Part shown: positions 24,060 through 34,917 of the stretch, piece by piece
How the letters are laid out: each line of letters opens with the position of its first letter
How positions within the stretch are numbered: position 1 is the stretch's first letter
NCBI RefSeq assembly: GCF_022682495.2
Contig: NC_071389.1
Span: 106,371,951-106,435,950 of the forward strand
Length of the DNA: 64,000 nt
Direction of reading: 5' to 3'
Source of the DNA: Desmodus rotundus
Taxonomy: Eukaryota > Chordata > Mammalia > Chiroptera > Phyllostomidae
The notes under the pieces: generated by a model
Databases searched by the model: none
Told to the model about the DNA's origin: nothing
Seen by the model: only the letters and a program-made list of their open reading frames with translations
Position numbers and translations under genes: made by a program

Positions 24060-25574
24060 GAGATATTTTAGTGCTGGTATTTATTAGCCTACATTTTTTT
24101 AAATTGCTACAGTGATCAATAGCATGAAAGTGTAACCAATTATTTAACCATTTTAATGAACATGTAAGTTGGTTTACAATTTTTCTCTATGAGCTTATTT
24201 GAAAGTATTTCTCTATATTAGATAATTAAAAATGCATTTTAGCATCATCCGGTGTGTGCATGTAATTTTAAATTTTATATTGCCATGTTGCTCTTCAAAA
24301 GAGCTAAACTACCCATAATGCAGGAAAATGCCATTTCCCACACTTTTTCAACATTTGCTACTAATGGTCTCTTCAATTTTTTTCCAATCTGATGTTTAGA
24401 AATGATATCTTGTCCCTGTTTAATTTGCATTCCCCTTGATTGCTACTGAAATTGAGGATCTTTTTGTCAGCTGCTGGTCATATGTGTGCTTTCCTCTTAA
24501 TGGTCTTCCTACATTCTCTGTCTACTGCTCACTTTTCTTTTTGCTCTCTCTTACTGATTTGTAAGAGTTACTTATATTCTGTCTATTCATCCCTTGTCTC
24601 TTATTACATATGTTGCAAATACCGCTTTGTATCATTTGTTTTCCAATAGCATGTATTAAATTTTTCACTTACTGGTCCAAAATACAACCTTTGTCATTTA
24701 CTAATTTCCTGTATATACACAGGTCTATTTCTGGACTTACTATTGTGTTCTGTTGATCCCTTTATTCCTTCCTTTTTATGTCATCCTTTTTAAATTACTG
24801 TAACTTATCATGCACTTTGATTCCCTCATTAGTCTTCCATTTCAAAGTCGACCTAGAGGGCCTGGCGCAGACTCTTCTGAATGAATTTTTGATAACATTT
24901 AACATGGATTGTAAGATATGGGTTGGGGAAGTGAGTTTTGACTAATATTGCAAGGTATATATAGATTAATTGGGGGAAAACTGATGTTTTAAAAATATTT
25001 ACTCTCCAAACTAGAACATGGTTTAGTTCTCCATTTATTCAGGTGCCCTTTTTGCCTTTTTATAAGTTTTATTATTGGTTCTCATGAGAATTACATTTTG
25101 CCCATTGGGTTTATTCCTAGCATTTTTAGAAGTTTTGTTTGTGCTGTGAATGGCATTTTTTTCAATTATATTTTCTAATTGCTTTTGATGAACGTATAGG
25201 GATGTTATTACTTTTAATACATTGATTATATACCCATCCACACTGATGCAGTCTTATTGATTAAATAAATTATAGTTGATTCTTTTGGATTTTATAAGTG
25301 AGTAATCATGTAGTCCTAAATCAAAGACATTTTTATCTTTGCTTCCCAATATTCATGTCTTATTTCTTTTTCTTATCACATTGTTTAAAGTTTTCTAGCA
25401 CAATAAATGGTACTGCAGCTCTTTCTTGTTTTTTTTAATAGTAATGCTTCTAATTTTTATCATTCAATATGATATTTGCAGATGTCTCGCATATACACCT
25501 ATAAAATCAGACTCCCAATAAGAAAAAATGGCATTTTGGAATAGCATAGTACTTTGATTTAACTATCACCATTT
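24060..25574 (-). mobile_element. Old L1 (L1M type), antisense, 3' UTR and ORF2 C-terminal part
   Basis: Antisense L1 wording runs from the 3' UTR (about 24060-24700) into the ORF2 3' half ('ttctcatgagaattacattttgcccattgggtttattcctagcattttt' near 25080-25130). It is broken by stops in all frames. The same L1 seems to resume at 26590-27215 after a Tigger-like element and an unresolved block. Confidence 0.7.
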
Positions 25575-26192
25575 CAGTCAATCCTCATTGTCCATTATTC
25601 CATATTTGTAGATTTGCCTACTTGCTAAGATTTATTTGTAATCTTAAAGTCAATACTGTGATGTTTTCAGTTATTCACAGATGTGTAGGGGGTGAAAACC
25701 TGTCACTGGCGTGCAGCTTCCTGGCTGAGGCCGAACAAGGTGACACTGACATCTTGCTTCAGCCCTTGTCATGTAAATGAGTGTCCTTCTCACAGTCTAC
25801 TTAGTGACGTGTTTTGCATATTTCTGTGCTTTTGTTGGCAATTTTGATGTTTAAAATGGCCCCCAAGTGCAGTGCTGAAGTGCTGTCTAGTGCTTCTAAA
25901 TATGGAAAGGCTGCCATGTGGCTTACAGAGCAAATCTGTGTGTGAGTTATAGTGCTATTGGTTGTGAGTTCAACGCTCATGAATCAACAGTACACATTAT
26001 ATAAGATGTCTTTAAACAGAAACACACGTAAAACAACATTCTGTATTCACGGTTGACAAAAGTGTTGTGAGCAGGGGCTTGCAGGAACCTAACCTCGTAT
26101 TTCCCCTAGGAACGATAGTTCCATACTCCCTGATTCATGTTCTAGATGACTTTATAGAACAGAACAACTGTAAATAACATGAATCTGTATTG
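25575..26192 (+). mobile_element. Tigger-like (pogo/MER2 group) DNA transposon remnant
   Basis: Inverted termini are still visible: the left CAGTCAATCCTCATTGTCCA mirrors the right end '...aataacatgaatctgtattg'. Near 25856-25930 a short frame starts Met-Ala-Pro-Lys and reads like the N-terminus of a Tigger/Jerky-like transposase before stops end it. 'aaacagaaacacacgtaaaacaa' near 26016 and 'caggaacctaacctcgtatttcccctagga' near 26083 fit the family. The element is internally deleted and cannot code for transposase. It sits inside the antisense L1. Confidence 0.75.
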
Positions 26193-26589
26193 ACGAAGAC
26201 TGAAGGTCAGGGTACCTCAAAGGGTAGTGCAGCGACCAAGGGCTTAGGAGCAGCTGCCCTTTCACAGCCTCTAAGTTAGAGGAATAATAGAGGAGGTGAT
26301 GCCCAGGAACCAGAGGGCGAGAGTCTGGCAGAGTCAGCTCCCCTAAGAACTACAGTGACAACTCAGGTCAACTTGCAGGGAGGGAGACAGAGGAACAAAT
26401 ATCTGGCCTCACTCTCTGCCTTTCCTCAGACTTCTTGCCAAGGTTCCTGTTCGTCACAGCAGGAAAGGAGAACACTTGACAAATCTCTGCAGATGAATGG
26501 AGATTTGAACCTAGGAACACAGAAAATACAGTGGCATGGCTTATCAATTCAAGAAAGGGTCCCTGTATTCCTAATTTACTACAGAGCTT
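26193..26589. other. Unresolved block inside split L1
   Basis: GC-richer sequence between the Tigger remnant and the resumed L1, perhaps another old insertion. The 79-codon frame (26355-26594) has no domain. Confidence 0.3.
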
Positions 26590-27215
26590 TTTGAAGATGC
26601 ATTAGGAATTATTGTTGAATTTCATCAAATTACTTTTCAAGATATAAGGTTTTCTCCATTAATATGTGCAGGTGGTGAAATACATTAATAGATTTTCTAA
26701 TGTTAAGCTACTTTGTATTACTGAGAGTATTCAACTTTGCCTAATCCTTTTAATGTACTGATTCAACTTGCTAGTGTTTTATTTTGGATTTTTGCCTTAA
26801 TGATCAGCCGAGTTTTCTTGTCTAGTGTTGGTATCTTGGTAAATCTAGCCTCCAAAAATTAAATTGAAAAGTTTTCCATTTCCATGCTTTGTTATAGTTT
26901 TTATAACATAGGAATTATTACTTCCTTGAATATTTTTAAGAATTCATAGCACTTTCTGGGCAATTTCTCCTTAGAGTTTTATCAGTTTGTTCTTCATATT
27001 TCATTTTTGTTCCTCTGCTTTTTAAATCACTTTTGGTATGCTGCTTCTTTGCTGTCAGGGAGAGAAGAGTTATTCACTGTCATAGGTATTGGCGGACTGC
27101 TTTCCAAACACATTGTAGCAATCCACACACCTTCTAGCAATACATGAGAAGGCTTCTTTCACTGAGTCTTTGCCATGACAACTTGTTTTAATTATTGCAA
27201 CTCAGTGGAATAAAA
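26590..27215 (-). mobile_element. Old L1, antisense (continuation of 24060-25574)
   Basis: AT-rich antisense ORF2 wording ('ttgaatttcatcaaattacttt', 'aatgatcagccgagttttc'). The last 130 bp (27085-27215) look like L1 3' UTR again and may be a separate fragment. Confidence 0.55.
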
Positions 27216-27946
27216 TTCTGTTGTGTTGATTTGCTACCTTTGGTGCACAGACAATATCAGGTTTATCAAGAAAGGACAGCATTTGGAAGCTGGACTGGAT
27301 GAAACTACTGATGCTTGGAGAGACAGGGCATGCCAAGACCTCAGAGTGAATCATTATTATCCTTTGGGAGAACAGCTCTCAGATCTATGTTGTTTGTTAG
27401 ACACAAAATTCTCCTAAGAGTTCACCTTTGAAAAGGAAGGAAAATCTACTGTGGCCCTAAAATTCCTGGCTTTATGATCTCATCATTATCAAGATTGTGG
27501 ATGCATCCAAACATTTGGTGCACTGATGTGCAGTAACACTGACAGTCTCATGTAATCCCACAGACTTCTCACTGCGCTTTTGATTTTTAGCTTTCCCTAT
27601 TTTAAAACCTCATATTATCTACTTGTCATTGAGAATCAAGTTAGGCCTGCTTGGCTGGACAGGTAACAAGTGCGACAACAAATGGCCCTAAAGGTATGCA
27701 GCTTTGGATAAAAGCCAGCTACAGAAAAAGCTCCCACGACGTACATATTTTCCAAAACATATAGCTACTTTACTGGATTTCACAACCTGGTGTTGCATGA
27801 TTTCCAAAGTCCTTCACGTGTTTCTGGAAGGCAGTGGGAGAGGAAGATCTGGCCCCAAGCACACCTGTGCATCAAAAATAGGCCAGCAAGTGCACCAGAA
27901 AAACAACCAGAGAAAGTTTTGGAAGAGTAAAAGGTATATTGATAGT
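27216..27946. other. No recognised feature
   Basis: Unique-looking sequence with two short frames (27223-27417, 27704-27961). Neither has a recognisable domain. Confidence 0.35.
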
Positions 27947-27955
27947 AATTTTATT

Positions 27956-30543
27956 TTTTAATTATTTTTTATTGATTATGCTGTTACAGTCATATCAATT
28001 TTTCCCTCTTTGCCCCAATCCACCAAGCACCTCCCACTCCCTCAGGCAATCCCCATAACATTGTTCATGTCCATGGGTCATGTGTATAAGTTCTTTGGCT
28101 ACTCCATTTCCTCTACTGTATTTTACATCCCCATGGCTATTCTGTAACAACCTATTTGTACTTCTTAATCCCCTTACTTCTTCATCCATTCCCGCACACT
28201 CCCTCCACCCTGGCAACCATCGAAACCTTGTCCATATCCATGATTCTGTCTCTGTTCTTGTTTGCTAAGTTTGTTTTTTAGATTCAATTGTTGATAGATA
28301 TGTATTCATTGCCATTTCATTGTTCATAGTTTTGATTTTCTTTTTCTTAAATAAATCCCTTTAACATTTCATATAATAATGGTTTTCTGATGATGAAGTC
28401 CTTTAGTTTTTTCTTGTCTGGGAAGCTCTTGATCTTCCCTTTGATTCTAAGTGATATCTTTGTTGGGTAGAACAATCTTGACTATAGGTCTCTGCTTTTC
28501 ATGACTTTAAATATTTCTTGTCAATCCTGTCTAGTCTGCAAGGTTTCTTTTGAGAAACCAGCTGACAGTCTTATGGGAATGCCCCTGTAGGTAACTAACT
28601 CCTTTTCTCTTGTTGCTTTTAATCTTTCTATATTTTAACCTCTGGCATTTTAATTATGAAGTGTCTCAGTGTGGTCCTCTTTGCATCCATCTTGTTTGGA
28701 ACTCTGTGCTTCCTGGACTTGTGTGTCTATTTCCTTCACCAAATTAGGGAAGTTTTCTTTCATTATTTTTTCAAATATATTTCCAGTTTCTTACTCTTTC
28801 TCTTCTCCTTCTGGCACCCCTATGATTCAAATGTTGGAACACTTGAAGTTGTCCCTGAGGCTGCTTACACTATCCTCATTTTTTAAAATTCGTTTTTCTT
28901 CTTGTTGTTCCGATTGGTTGCTTTTTGCTTCCTTATGTTCCAAGTCACTGATTTGATTCTCAGTTTTATCCACTCTACTGTTATTTCCCTGTAATTGTTC
29001 TTTATTTCAATTAGTGTATCCTTTGTTCCCGACTGGATCTTTTTTATGCTGTTGAGGTCCTCACTAAGTTCACTGAACATCCTTATAAACAGTATTTTGA
29101 ACTCTGCATCTAGTAGATTGCTTGTTTCCATTTTGTTTAGTTCTTTTTCTGGAGATTTGATCTGTTTTTACATTTAAACCATGCTTCTTTGTCGGTTCAT
29201 TTTGTCAGCCTCCCTGTGTTTGTTTCTATGTTTTAGGTAGAGTTGTTATGACTCCCTGTCTTGGTTGTGTGGCCTAATGTAGGAAGTGTCCTGTAGGGTC
29301 CAAGGGCACAGCCTCCCCTGTCACCCAAGGTGGTGCCCTCCATGTGGCTGAGTACACCCTCATTGTAGTTGAGCCTTGATTGCTGTTGGCAGTTCAATGG
29401 GAAAGATTTACCCAAGCCATTCAGCTGCAAGGACTGTCTGTGGCCACCTATCACAAACTTCTGCCCTCTGTGGTGAATTAGCTTTGCAAGGGCAGGGTGG
29501 TGGTGCTTTGACATGGTCTGTGGCTGTCCACTAGGTGTGTAGGCTCTGGGATTCCCAGGTGGTGCAGGCCAAGGTCAGCTCCTAATGTATTCTGCCGGGG
29601 GCCACCCTGCACGAGCTATAAAGCAGCTGATATGTATGCCACTTGTGCTGGGCTTGGAGATTCCCAGGCGAAGCCAAACTGTTAATCTAGTTTGACTGCT
29701 GCTAGTGCTTGGCCTAGGACCACTTAACAAGAGGTACAGGGGCTGGAGGCTCACTGAGGCTGGCTGTTGCTTGTTTGATAGTATTTAAGAAGTTGTGAAG
29801 CATGAGCCAAGACCAGACATTCATATGGAAAAGTCACAGTTAACAGTTTGGATGGGCCTGTGATTTGGGTGGGATAGAGTCTCAAAGAATCTCTAGGGTC
29901 GGGCAATATTAACCAGGTTGATGGAGTCTTAGATGTGGCACAGGCCTGCCAGCTGTGTGGCTCTGTGGTGGGGAGGGCTCAAAAAGGGACAACGGGCATG
30001 CCTGCCTTTCTTTCTGAGAGAAAACTGTTTCCCATCTCCCATCTTGATGCAAGACACTTCAGTTCCTCCCCATATGCCATTGGGGCCTTTTCAGCTGTTA
30101 CCCCAGTGCTGGAGCTCAGTGCGAGTAAGTCTGAGTACCGAAAGTCTGTGTGTAGGTTCTTTTAGGGGAACTTCTTGGGACTCCAGAAGTTTCTTTCACT
30201 GACTCAATCCGTCTTGGTTTTTGCAGCCACAAATTATGGAGAATTGTCTCCCTGGCAGTGGAACCCAGGCTGGGGGCCTGGGACTCCTGGCTCCTGAGAT
30301 GTCCCTCCCAAATTTTTATCTACCACATGTGGATGTGGGACCAGCTCATTGCACATCATCACCCCTCCTACCAGTCTGGATGGATGTAGTTTAATTCTGT
30401 AGTTGTCAGACTTCCATTCAATTCAATTTCTGATGGTACTGAGTGATGATTGTTGTATATTTTAGTTTTAATTTTGATGTGGTTGTGCAAGAAGGCAAGC
30501 TGGTTTTACCTATGCTGCCATTTTGACCAGAAGTCAATAATAA
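27956..30543 (-). mobile_element. HAL1 (half-L1) retrotransposon, old copy (HAL1-a)
   Basis: Layout on the minus strand: 5' leader ending near 29150 (its start reads '...acttctggtcaaaatggc' near 30530), a decayed ORF1 (about 29135-28430), then directly a short 3' UTR ending in an A-rich tail at 27956-27990. There is no ORF2, as in HAL1 elements, which keep only L1 ORF1. A 9-bp repeat AATTTTATT (27947-27955 and 30544-30552) may be the remaining target-site duplication. It shares its 3' UTR with three other copies in the window. Confidence 0.75.
28430..29135 (-). pseudogene. HAL1-a ORF1 remnant
   Basis: The minus-strand frame 29131-28883 (82 codons) matches the N-terminal, coiled-coil-like part of L1 ORF1p (charged, Lys/Glu-rich, ELSEDLNSIKK near its start). 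Further downstream other frames keep pieces of the RRM and C-terminal domain. Intact ORF1p is usually over 300 residues, so this copy is dead. Confidence 0.65.
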
Positions 30544-30552
30544 AATTTTATT

Positions 30553-32084
30553 CTTACTCAAAGAGAATAAGAAGCAAAATGCCATAAGAGACACCATGTG
30601 TGTCTCCTTTATCAAGAGCCTGGCTGTTCTTTAAGATGCTTATACATTATGTTTCTCTCCCCAAACCACTAATTCATTCCAGCTTAGCTGGATTGAACTC
30701 AGTACGCACTCTTAGGATTCCTTTGTCCAGCACATCCAGGAAGACTGTCTAGGTTTTGCCTGGGTGTCAAGGATGTTTCACAGGAACAGAGTGCTTGCAG
30801 TGCAACTTTCTCAGGCTCGGTCTTCTACACATTAAAGTCATGTTACCATTACACTTGAATTTAAGAAATATACATCTTCTCTTCTCTAATGTTATTCACT
30901 TTCTTCTGTGGCAAAAGTTAAACCCCAAGTTCTGCTGCAGAAACTAAAATAATAGAGACAAAAAGATCCAATTTTTTCAAAGGGTCATTCATTATCAATC
31001 ACATTTGCTGAGGCACAGGTGGCCTGTGGCCATGGTTTAAGATTATGTTTCTAACTCAAGAAAATAACTTTGGTTTTCACACAATTGCAATCGCTGATAC
31101 AGTTTAGGAGTACACATCTAAGATGAGGATACTTTCCATTCTCTGTGGTATTTATTCAGTACATTCTCTGTACTCTCTGGCGGAACCCAACTTTTGTTTC
31201 CCTTCTCACTGACAGCCACTATTTTTTCCTACTCTCTGTCTTCCTTGCTTCTCTCCTGCACTGTAATAAGGTGAACGCTGTCCACTCAAGCGCATCCCAT
31301 TCCAGCCCTGCCAGGACACAGAACGTCCATTACCCACATTCCTTACTACCTTCGTGGTCCCTCATGCTCACCCAATTCTCAAAAACACCTCCTTTTCTTT
31401 CTTCTGAGATTGAAAGCAACTGACTTTTTCTTCTCTTCCCCTTATTGGAATGTTTATTCATTTCTTTTAAATTTGAAGCTCATAAAAACAACAAAAAGAA
31501 CTGAAGCATATATATCAAAAGCCCTCTAATTCACCTCCCACAGCCTCCCCATCACTCATAGGTGTCAGCCCTTATTGACAGTTCCACGTATATTTTTAAT
31601 CAGACATTTATAATATATAAACAAGGGTAATCTATTTTGTAGAGCTCTTTTATCCTCATGGGAACATATTTCACAGATCTGTAGCTTGCTTTTCTCCTTT
31701 TTTGTTTTTAAAATCACTTGAGACATATAAACAACATAGAAGCATAAGTTATAAACATAAGCCTTCCTTGGGGTATATTTACACATAAAACCACGCTGTC
31801 TTGTTATCTCTGGGTCACTGAAAAAAAAAGTAAAAGAAAAATAGTTTATCATCCAAAATAATTGCAAAGCATTTTGAACCTTTATTGCAGTCTCTGTAAC
31901 TGAGTCTCTGTAACTGAGTCTCGGTAACTCCTTTTCCCTTTCTGCACGCTCGCGCATGCACACAGAGTGCTGATGGACAGTCAGTCCTGCTCCTTGACTA
32001 TTGCAAACAGGTACTGCTACAAACTGCCTCCGGCACGTACACATTTGCCCACATCTGAATCCTCTGCAGTACAGACTCCGAGAA
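30553..32084. other. No recognised gene
   Basis: Unique-looking sequence. A 159-codon minus-strand frame (31565-32044) runs across low-complexity AT-rich DNA and a tandem repeat and shows no domain. Confidence 0.35.
31891..31931. repeat. 14-bp tandem repeat, about 3 copies
   Basis: TCTCTGTAACTGAG occurs twice exactly (31891-31904, 31905-31918). A third, slightly changed and shorter copy follows (31919-31931). Confidence 0.9.
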
Positions 32085-32353
32085 GTACAAATTCTTTATT
32101 TAGAATGGCATATATTTAAAATTTTGTTAGATCCTGCCAAACGCCTCCCAAAACAGCTCTACCAACTTGCACATGTACTCACAGTGGAGGAGAGCACGAC
32201 TGTCTTCCCATCCACATTCACATAGTGCACAGCGACCTTTTAAAGTTCTTTCTTTGTCAACCTAGTGTGTTAAAAGTAGGATCCCATTATTTAATTTGAA
32301 TTTTCTTTTATTGTTGTATGTTTTATTAAAATTGTAAATCAGCCCATTGTTTA
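32085..32353 (-). mobile_element. Host L1 of the nested block, 3' UTR segment
   Basis: Antisense L1 3' UTR wording ('tcctgccaaacgcctcccaaaacagctctaccaacttgcac' at 32132-32172). The 5-bp GTTTA at 32349-32353 is duplicated after the provirus, and L1 resumes at 35205. This is the outermost host element of the 32-49.7 kb mosaic. Confidence 0.65.
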
Positions 32354-32617
32354 TGTCAGGATGGGTGGGGATATCCACCTGGCAACCTGAGCCCGAGGGG
32401 AACCACCAATGATGGACTGTCACTTTATTCGAGAAGACCAATCCCTAGCTCCCGAGGGGAGCCAACCAGAATTTGGTGCACAAAACCCCGCCATGTTCCC
32501 TGCTTGGGCGGACCAGGGAACCTTGCCCGGGAGCGCAAACCCCAATAAAGCTCTGTACTGCCTAATTTTGTGGTTGATTGGCATTTCTTCCTTGGTGGAG
32601 CCTAAGAAAACCTTTCA
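32354..32617 (+). mobile_element. 5' LTR of the provirus
   Basis: Starts TGTCAGG and ends CTTTCA, with AATAAA at 32544-32549. It lacks a segment of about 23 bp present in the 3' LTR after 'CCCTGCTTGGGCG', just upstream of the poly(A) signal region. Confidence 0.9.
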
Positions 32618-32619
32618 TT

Positions 32620-32637
32620 TGGTGTCGAAACCTGGGA
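32620..32637 (+). promoter_or_regulatory. Primer-binding site, tRNA-Phe type
   Basis: TGGTGTCGAAACCTGGGA begins two bases after the LTR. It differs at two positions from the complement of the tRNA-Phe 3' end, both C-to-T changes, so this is an HERV-F-like priming class. The tRNA assignment uses the known tRNA-Phe acceptor end. Confidence 0.75.
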
Positions 32638-32721
32638 AGAGTTGTCTGCTGAAGACCATTCCTCTCCCTACACCCTGAGGAGGCCTCGGGGCCACCCCAC
32701 TAGTCCGGACTAAGAACCAGG

Positions 32722-32727
32722 GTAAGT
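32722..32727 (+). promoter_or_regulatory. Candidate major splice donor in the leader
   Basis: CCAGGGTAAGTGCC gives a strong GTAAGT donor about 85 bp past the primer-binding site and 250 bp before the gag ATG, the usual place for the donor used to make env mRNA. Confidence 0.55.
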
Positions 32728-32980
32728 GCCGTTGCCCCTACGTTTCTGGTCCCTGAACACTGATTCCGGGCCCCCTTCTGCTGGGAGAGACTGCTCTCAC
32801 ACCAAATCGCAGCGCTGCGTTGGGGTGACCCTTCCAGGAGAGGCTGCCCTCCCTCCGCTGAGAGGCTCTAGGCACCGGAGGAGACGCCCCTGGGCCTAGA
32901 ACCTCATTTTTACCAGACCGGATCAGCAACTTGAGTTGAGGGATGCCAATTCCCACTTGCTAATCCTCGTGGGACCAGGA

Positions 32981-34160
32981 ATGGGGGGGCAGGAGTCCAA
33001 ACCAGACCCTAAGTCACCTCTAGGGTGCCTCCTGAAAAATTTGCCAGCTATTGATCCTGGTCTCAAGCGAAAACAGCTGATTTTTCTATCCACTATGGCC
33101 TGGCCATTATATCAGCTTGATAATCGCAAAACCTGGACTCCTGAAGGTACTTTCGATTTCGTTACCCTTACTGACCTAGATAATTTTTGCAGACGGACTG
33201 GCAAATGGTCTGAGGTCCCATACATTCAGGGCTTTTGGGCCTTACGCTCCTGCCCTGATCTGTGTGCCCAATGCTCCACAGCTCAGGTTCTCCTGGCCCG
33301 ATGGAACTCTGAACCTGTACGGCCTCCTAAGCCAACTGCCCCAGAACCCCCTTCCTCCTTTTCTGATTCCCCTGAAGATCTTGCTTCTCCTCCTCCTCCT
33401 CATCAGCTCCCACCAACGGCTACTCCAACTCCGGCCCTCCCCTCTCAACTGGATTCTTCCCCTCCCTCTGAAGACCTTTCCTCCCCAGTCAGCTCACACA
33501 CCCGCTCTCGCCTTAATCTAGAGCCCCTAGACTCCCGTATGTGTCCCCTCCGGGAAGTGGCAGGAGCAGAAGGTGTTGTTTGGGTCCATGTCCCCTTCTC
33601 ACTAACTGACCTCTCTTCAATTGAGAAACGCCTAGGCTCTTTCCACCTCTAACAACTGTAATTCCCAAAAGGAGGGCTCTGCCTTCCCCTTGCCCTCCAT
33701 CTCAAGCAGTCAATTATGATAAACTTAGAGAAGTCATCCAAGGCCCTGGAGAAAATCTGGCCCTATTTCTCAACACACTAACCAAGGCAATGGTGCTCCA
33801 TGCCCGCCTTGACCCGGCTTCCAACGCTGGGGCCACTGTCTTAGCTACTCACTTTATCTCTCAGTTGGCCCCAGACATTAGGGAAAAAAAAAAAGGCCGA
33901 GGATGGCCCCCAAACCTCCATCCAAGATCTGGTAAATATGACATTTAAGGTTTTCAATAATCGGGAAGCAGAGGCTGAGGCTGCCCGCCAGGCACACCTA
34001 CAGCAAAAGGTTGCCCTGCAGACCTAAGCCATGCTAGTGGCCCTGCAGCCAGAGACAAACACCAGCACAGGTGCAAAGCCTAAGTTCGGGCTGAAGAACG
34101 CCCCACCAGGGGGCCTGTTTCAAGTGCGGCAAAGAAGGACACTGGGCCCTCAAGTGTCCT
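32981..34160 (+). pseudogene. gag: gag remnant (MA, proline-rich, CA, NC)
   Basis: The start at 32981 is preferred over upstream in-frame codons because it gives Met-Gly-Gly-Gln-Glu-Ser, a myristoylation-type Gag N-terminus. The frame is open for 223 codons to a TAA at 33650-33652. Matrix-like sequence comes first, with Trp/Pro motifs around 33100-33240. A proline/serine-rich spacer like p12 follows (about 33310-33500), then the first part of capsid. Capsid is then cut: the next recognisable piece (about 33716-33900) carries a major-homology-region-like block in another frame, so central capsid is missing. An A-run near 33881-33891 may cause a further frameshift. A CX2CX4HX4C zinc knuckle lies at 34116-34157. 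It cannot make a full Gag. Confidence 0.85.
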
Positions 34161-34226
34161 CAACCTCGGCCACTAATGAAGCCCTGCTCCAAGTGCTAAC
34201 CGTGTGGCCACTGGAGGGATGCCTGT
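34116..34226 (+). pseudogene. Nucleocapsid zinc knuckles, one intact, one with a stop
   Basis: The first knuckle (CFKCGKEGHWALKC, 34116-34157) is complete. Ten codons downstream the same frame has a second knuckle with correct CX2C and HX4C spacing, but its first spacer codon is a TAA (34197-34199). Simple gammaretroviruses have one knuckle; several class I ERV groups have two. Confidence 0.75.
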
Positions 34227-34329
34227 CTCCTTAGAGGCTCGTCCCCAACACCTCCACGTGGGGGACCAGCCGATCAAGGTGCGGACTCTTCCCTGGCCAC
34301 GCTGGAACTTCTCGGACTTCTAGATGACT

Positions 34330-34760
34330 GAAGCGGCCCGGACTCGAAGACCCTTATCACCCTTGCTGAGCCCAGGGTAACGCTGCAGGTAGCGGGTAAG
34401 TCCATCCCTTTCCTGGTGGACACAGGGGCTACCTACTCTGTTTTACCACTTTTTTCAGGACCTTTACTCCTTCCCAGATCTCGGTCATGGGGGTTGATGG
34501 GACCCATCTTGCCCGTGAACCCCTTTGCTTATCTGCAGTCTGGACGGCCTTCCCTTTTCCCATTCATTCCTTGTCATACTCTCCTGCCCTATCCTGCTTC
34601 TAGGAAGGGGCATTCTCCAACTACTAGGCGCCATTCTTCAGGTCACGCAAAACCCTACCCCTTCCTCCTCCCTTATCCTTCTGCTGTTAGAAAATCCAAC
34701 TCCTCTCCAGCCCCACCTATTTCTCCTTTCCTCGTCAACCAACAAGTATAGGACACTTCT
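34330..34760 (+). pseudogene. pro: Retroviral protease (pro) remnant
   Basis: The aspartic protease active-site block LVDTGATYSVLP is visible, with Asp-Thr-Gly-Ala at 34419-34430. It is preceded by a short hydrophobic strand, as in the family. A GRGILQLLGA-like segment, the second conserved protease motif, appears in another frame (about 34600-34640), showing at least one frameshift. Reverse transcriptase sequence does not follow. Confidence 0.75.
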
Positions 34761-34917
34761 ACCCCAACCGTAGCTTCCCATCACTGTCCCGGTTGTCATC
34801 CATCTAAAACAGTTGACCTCTAGCCCCTCCCCTCTACGCCCCCCCCCCCCCCGCCCCCGACAGCCGGAAGTAGCTAGATTGAACACGGTGCCCCTTATCC
34901 TATCAAAGAGGTTGGAA

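Noticed and set aside
31565..32044. 159-codon minus-strand frame
   Set aside because: Crosses the 14-bp tandem repeat and AT-rich low-complexity DNA. No family resemblance.
34841..34855. C-run as polypurine tract of the provirus
   Set aside because: It is purine only on the wrong strand for a plus-oriented provirus and lies about 60 bp from the LTR.
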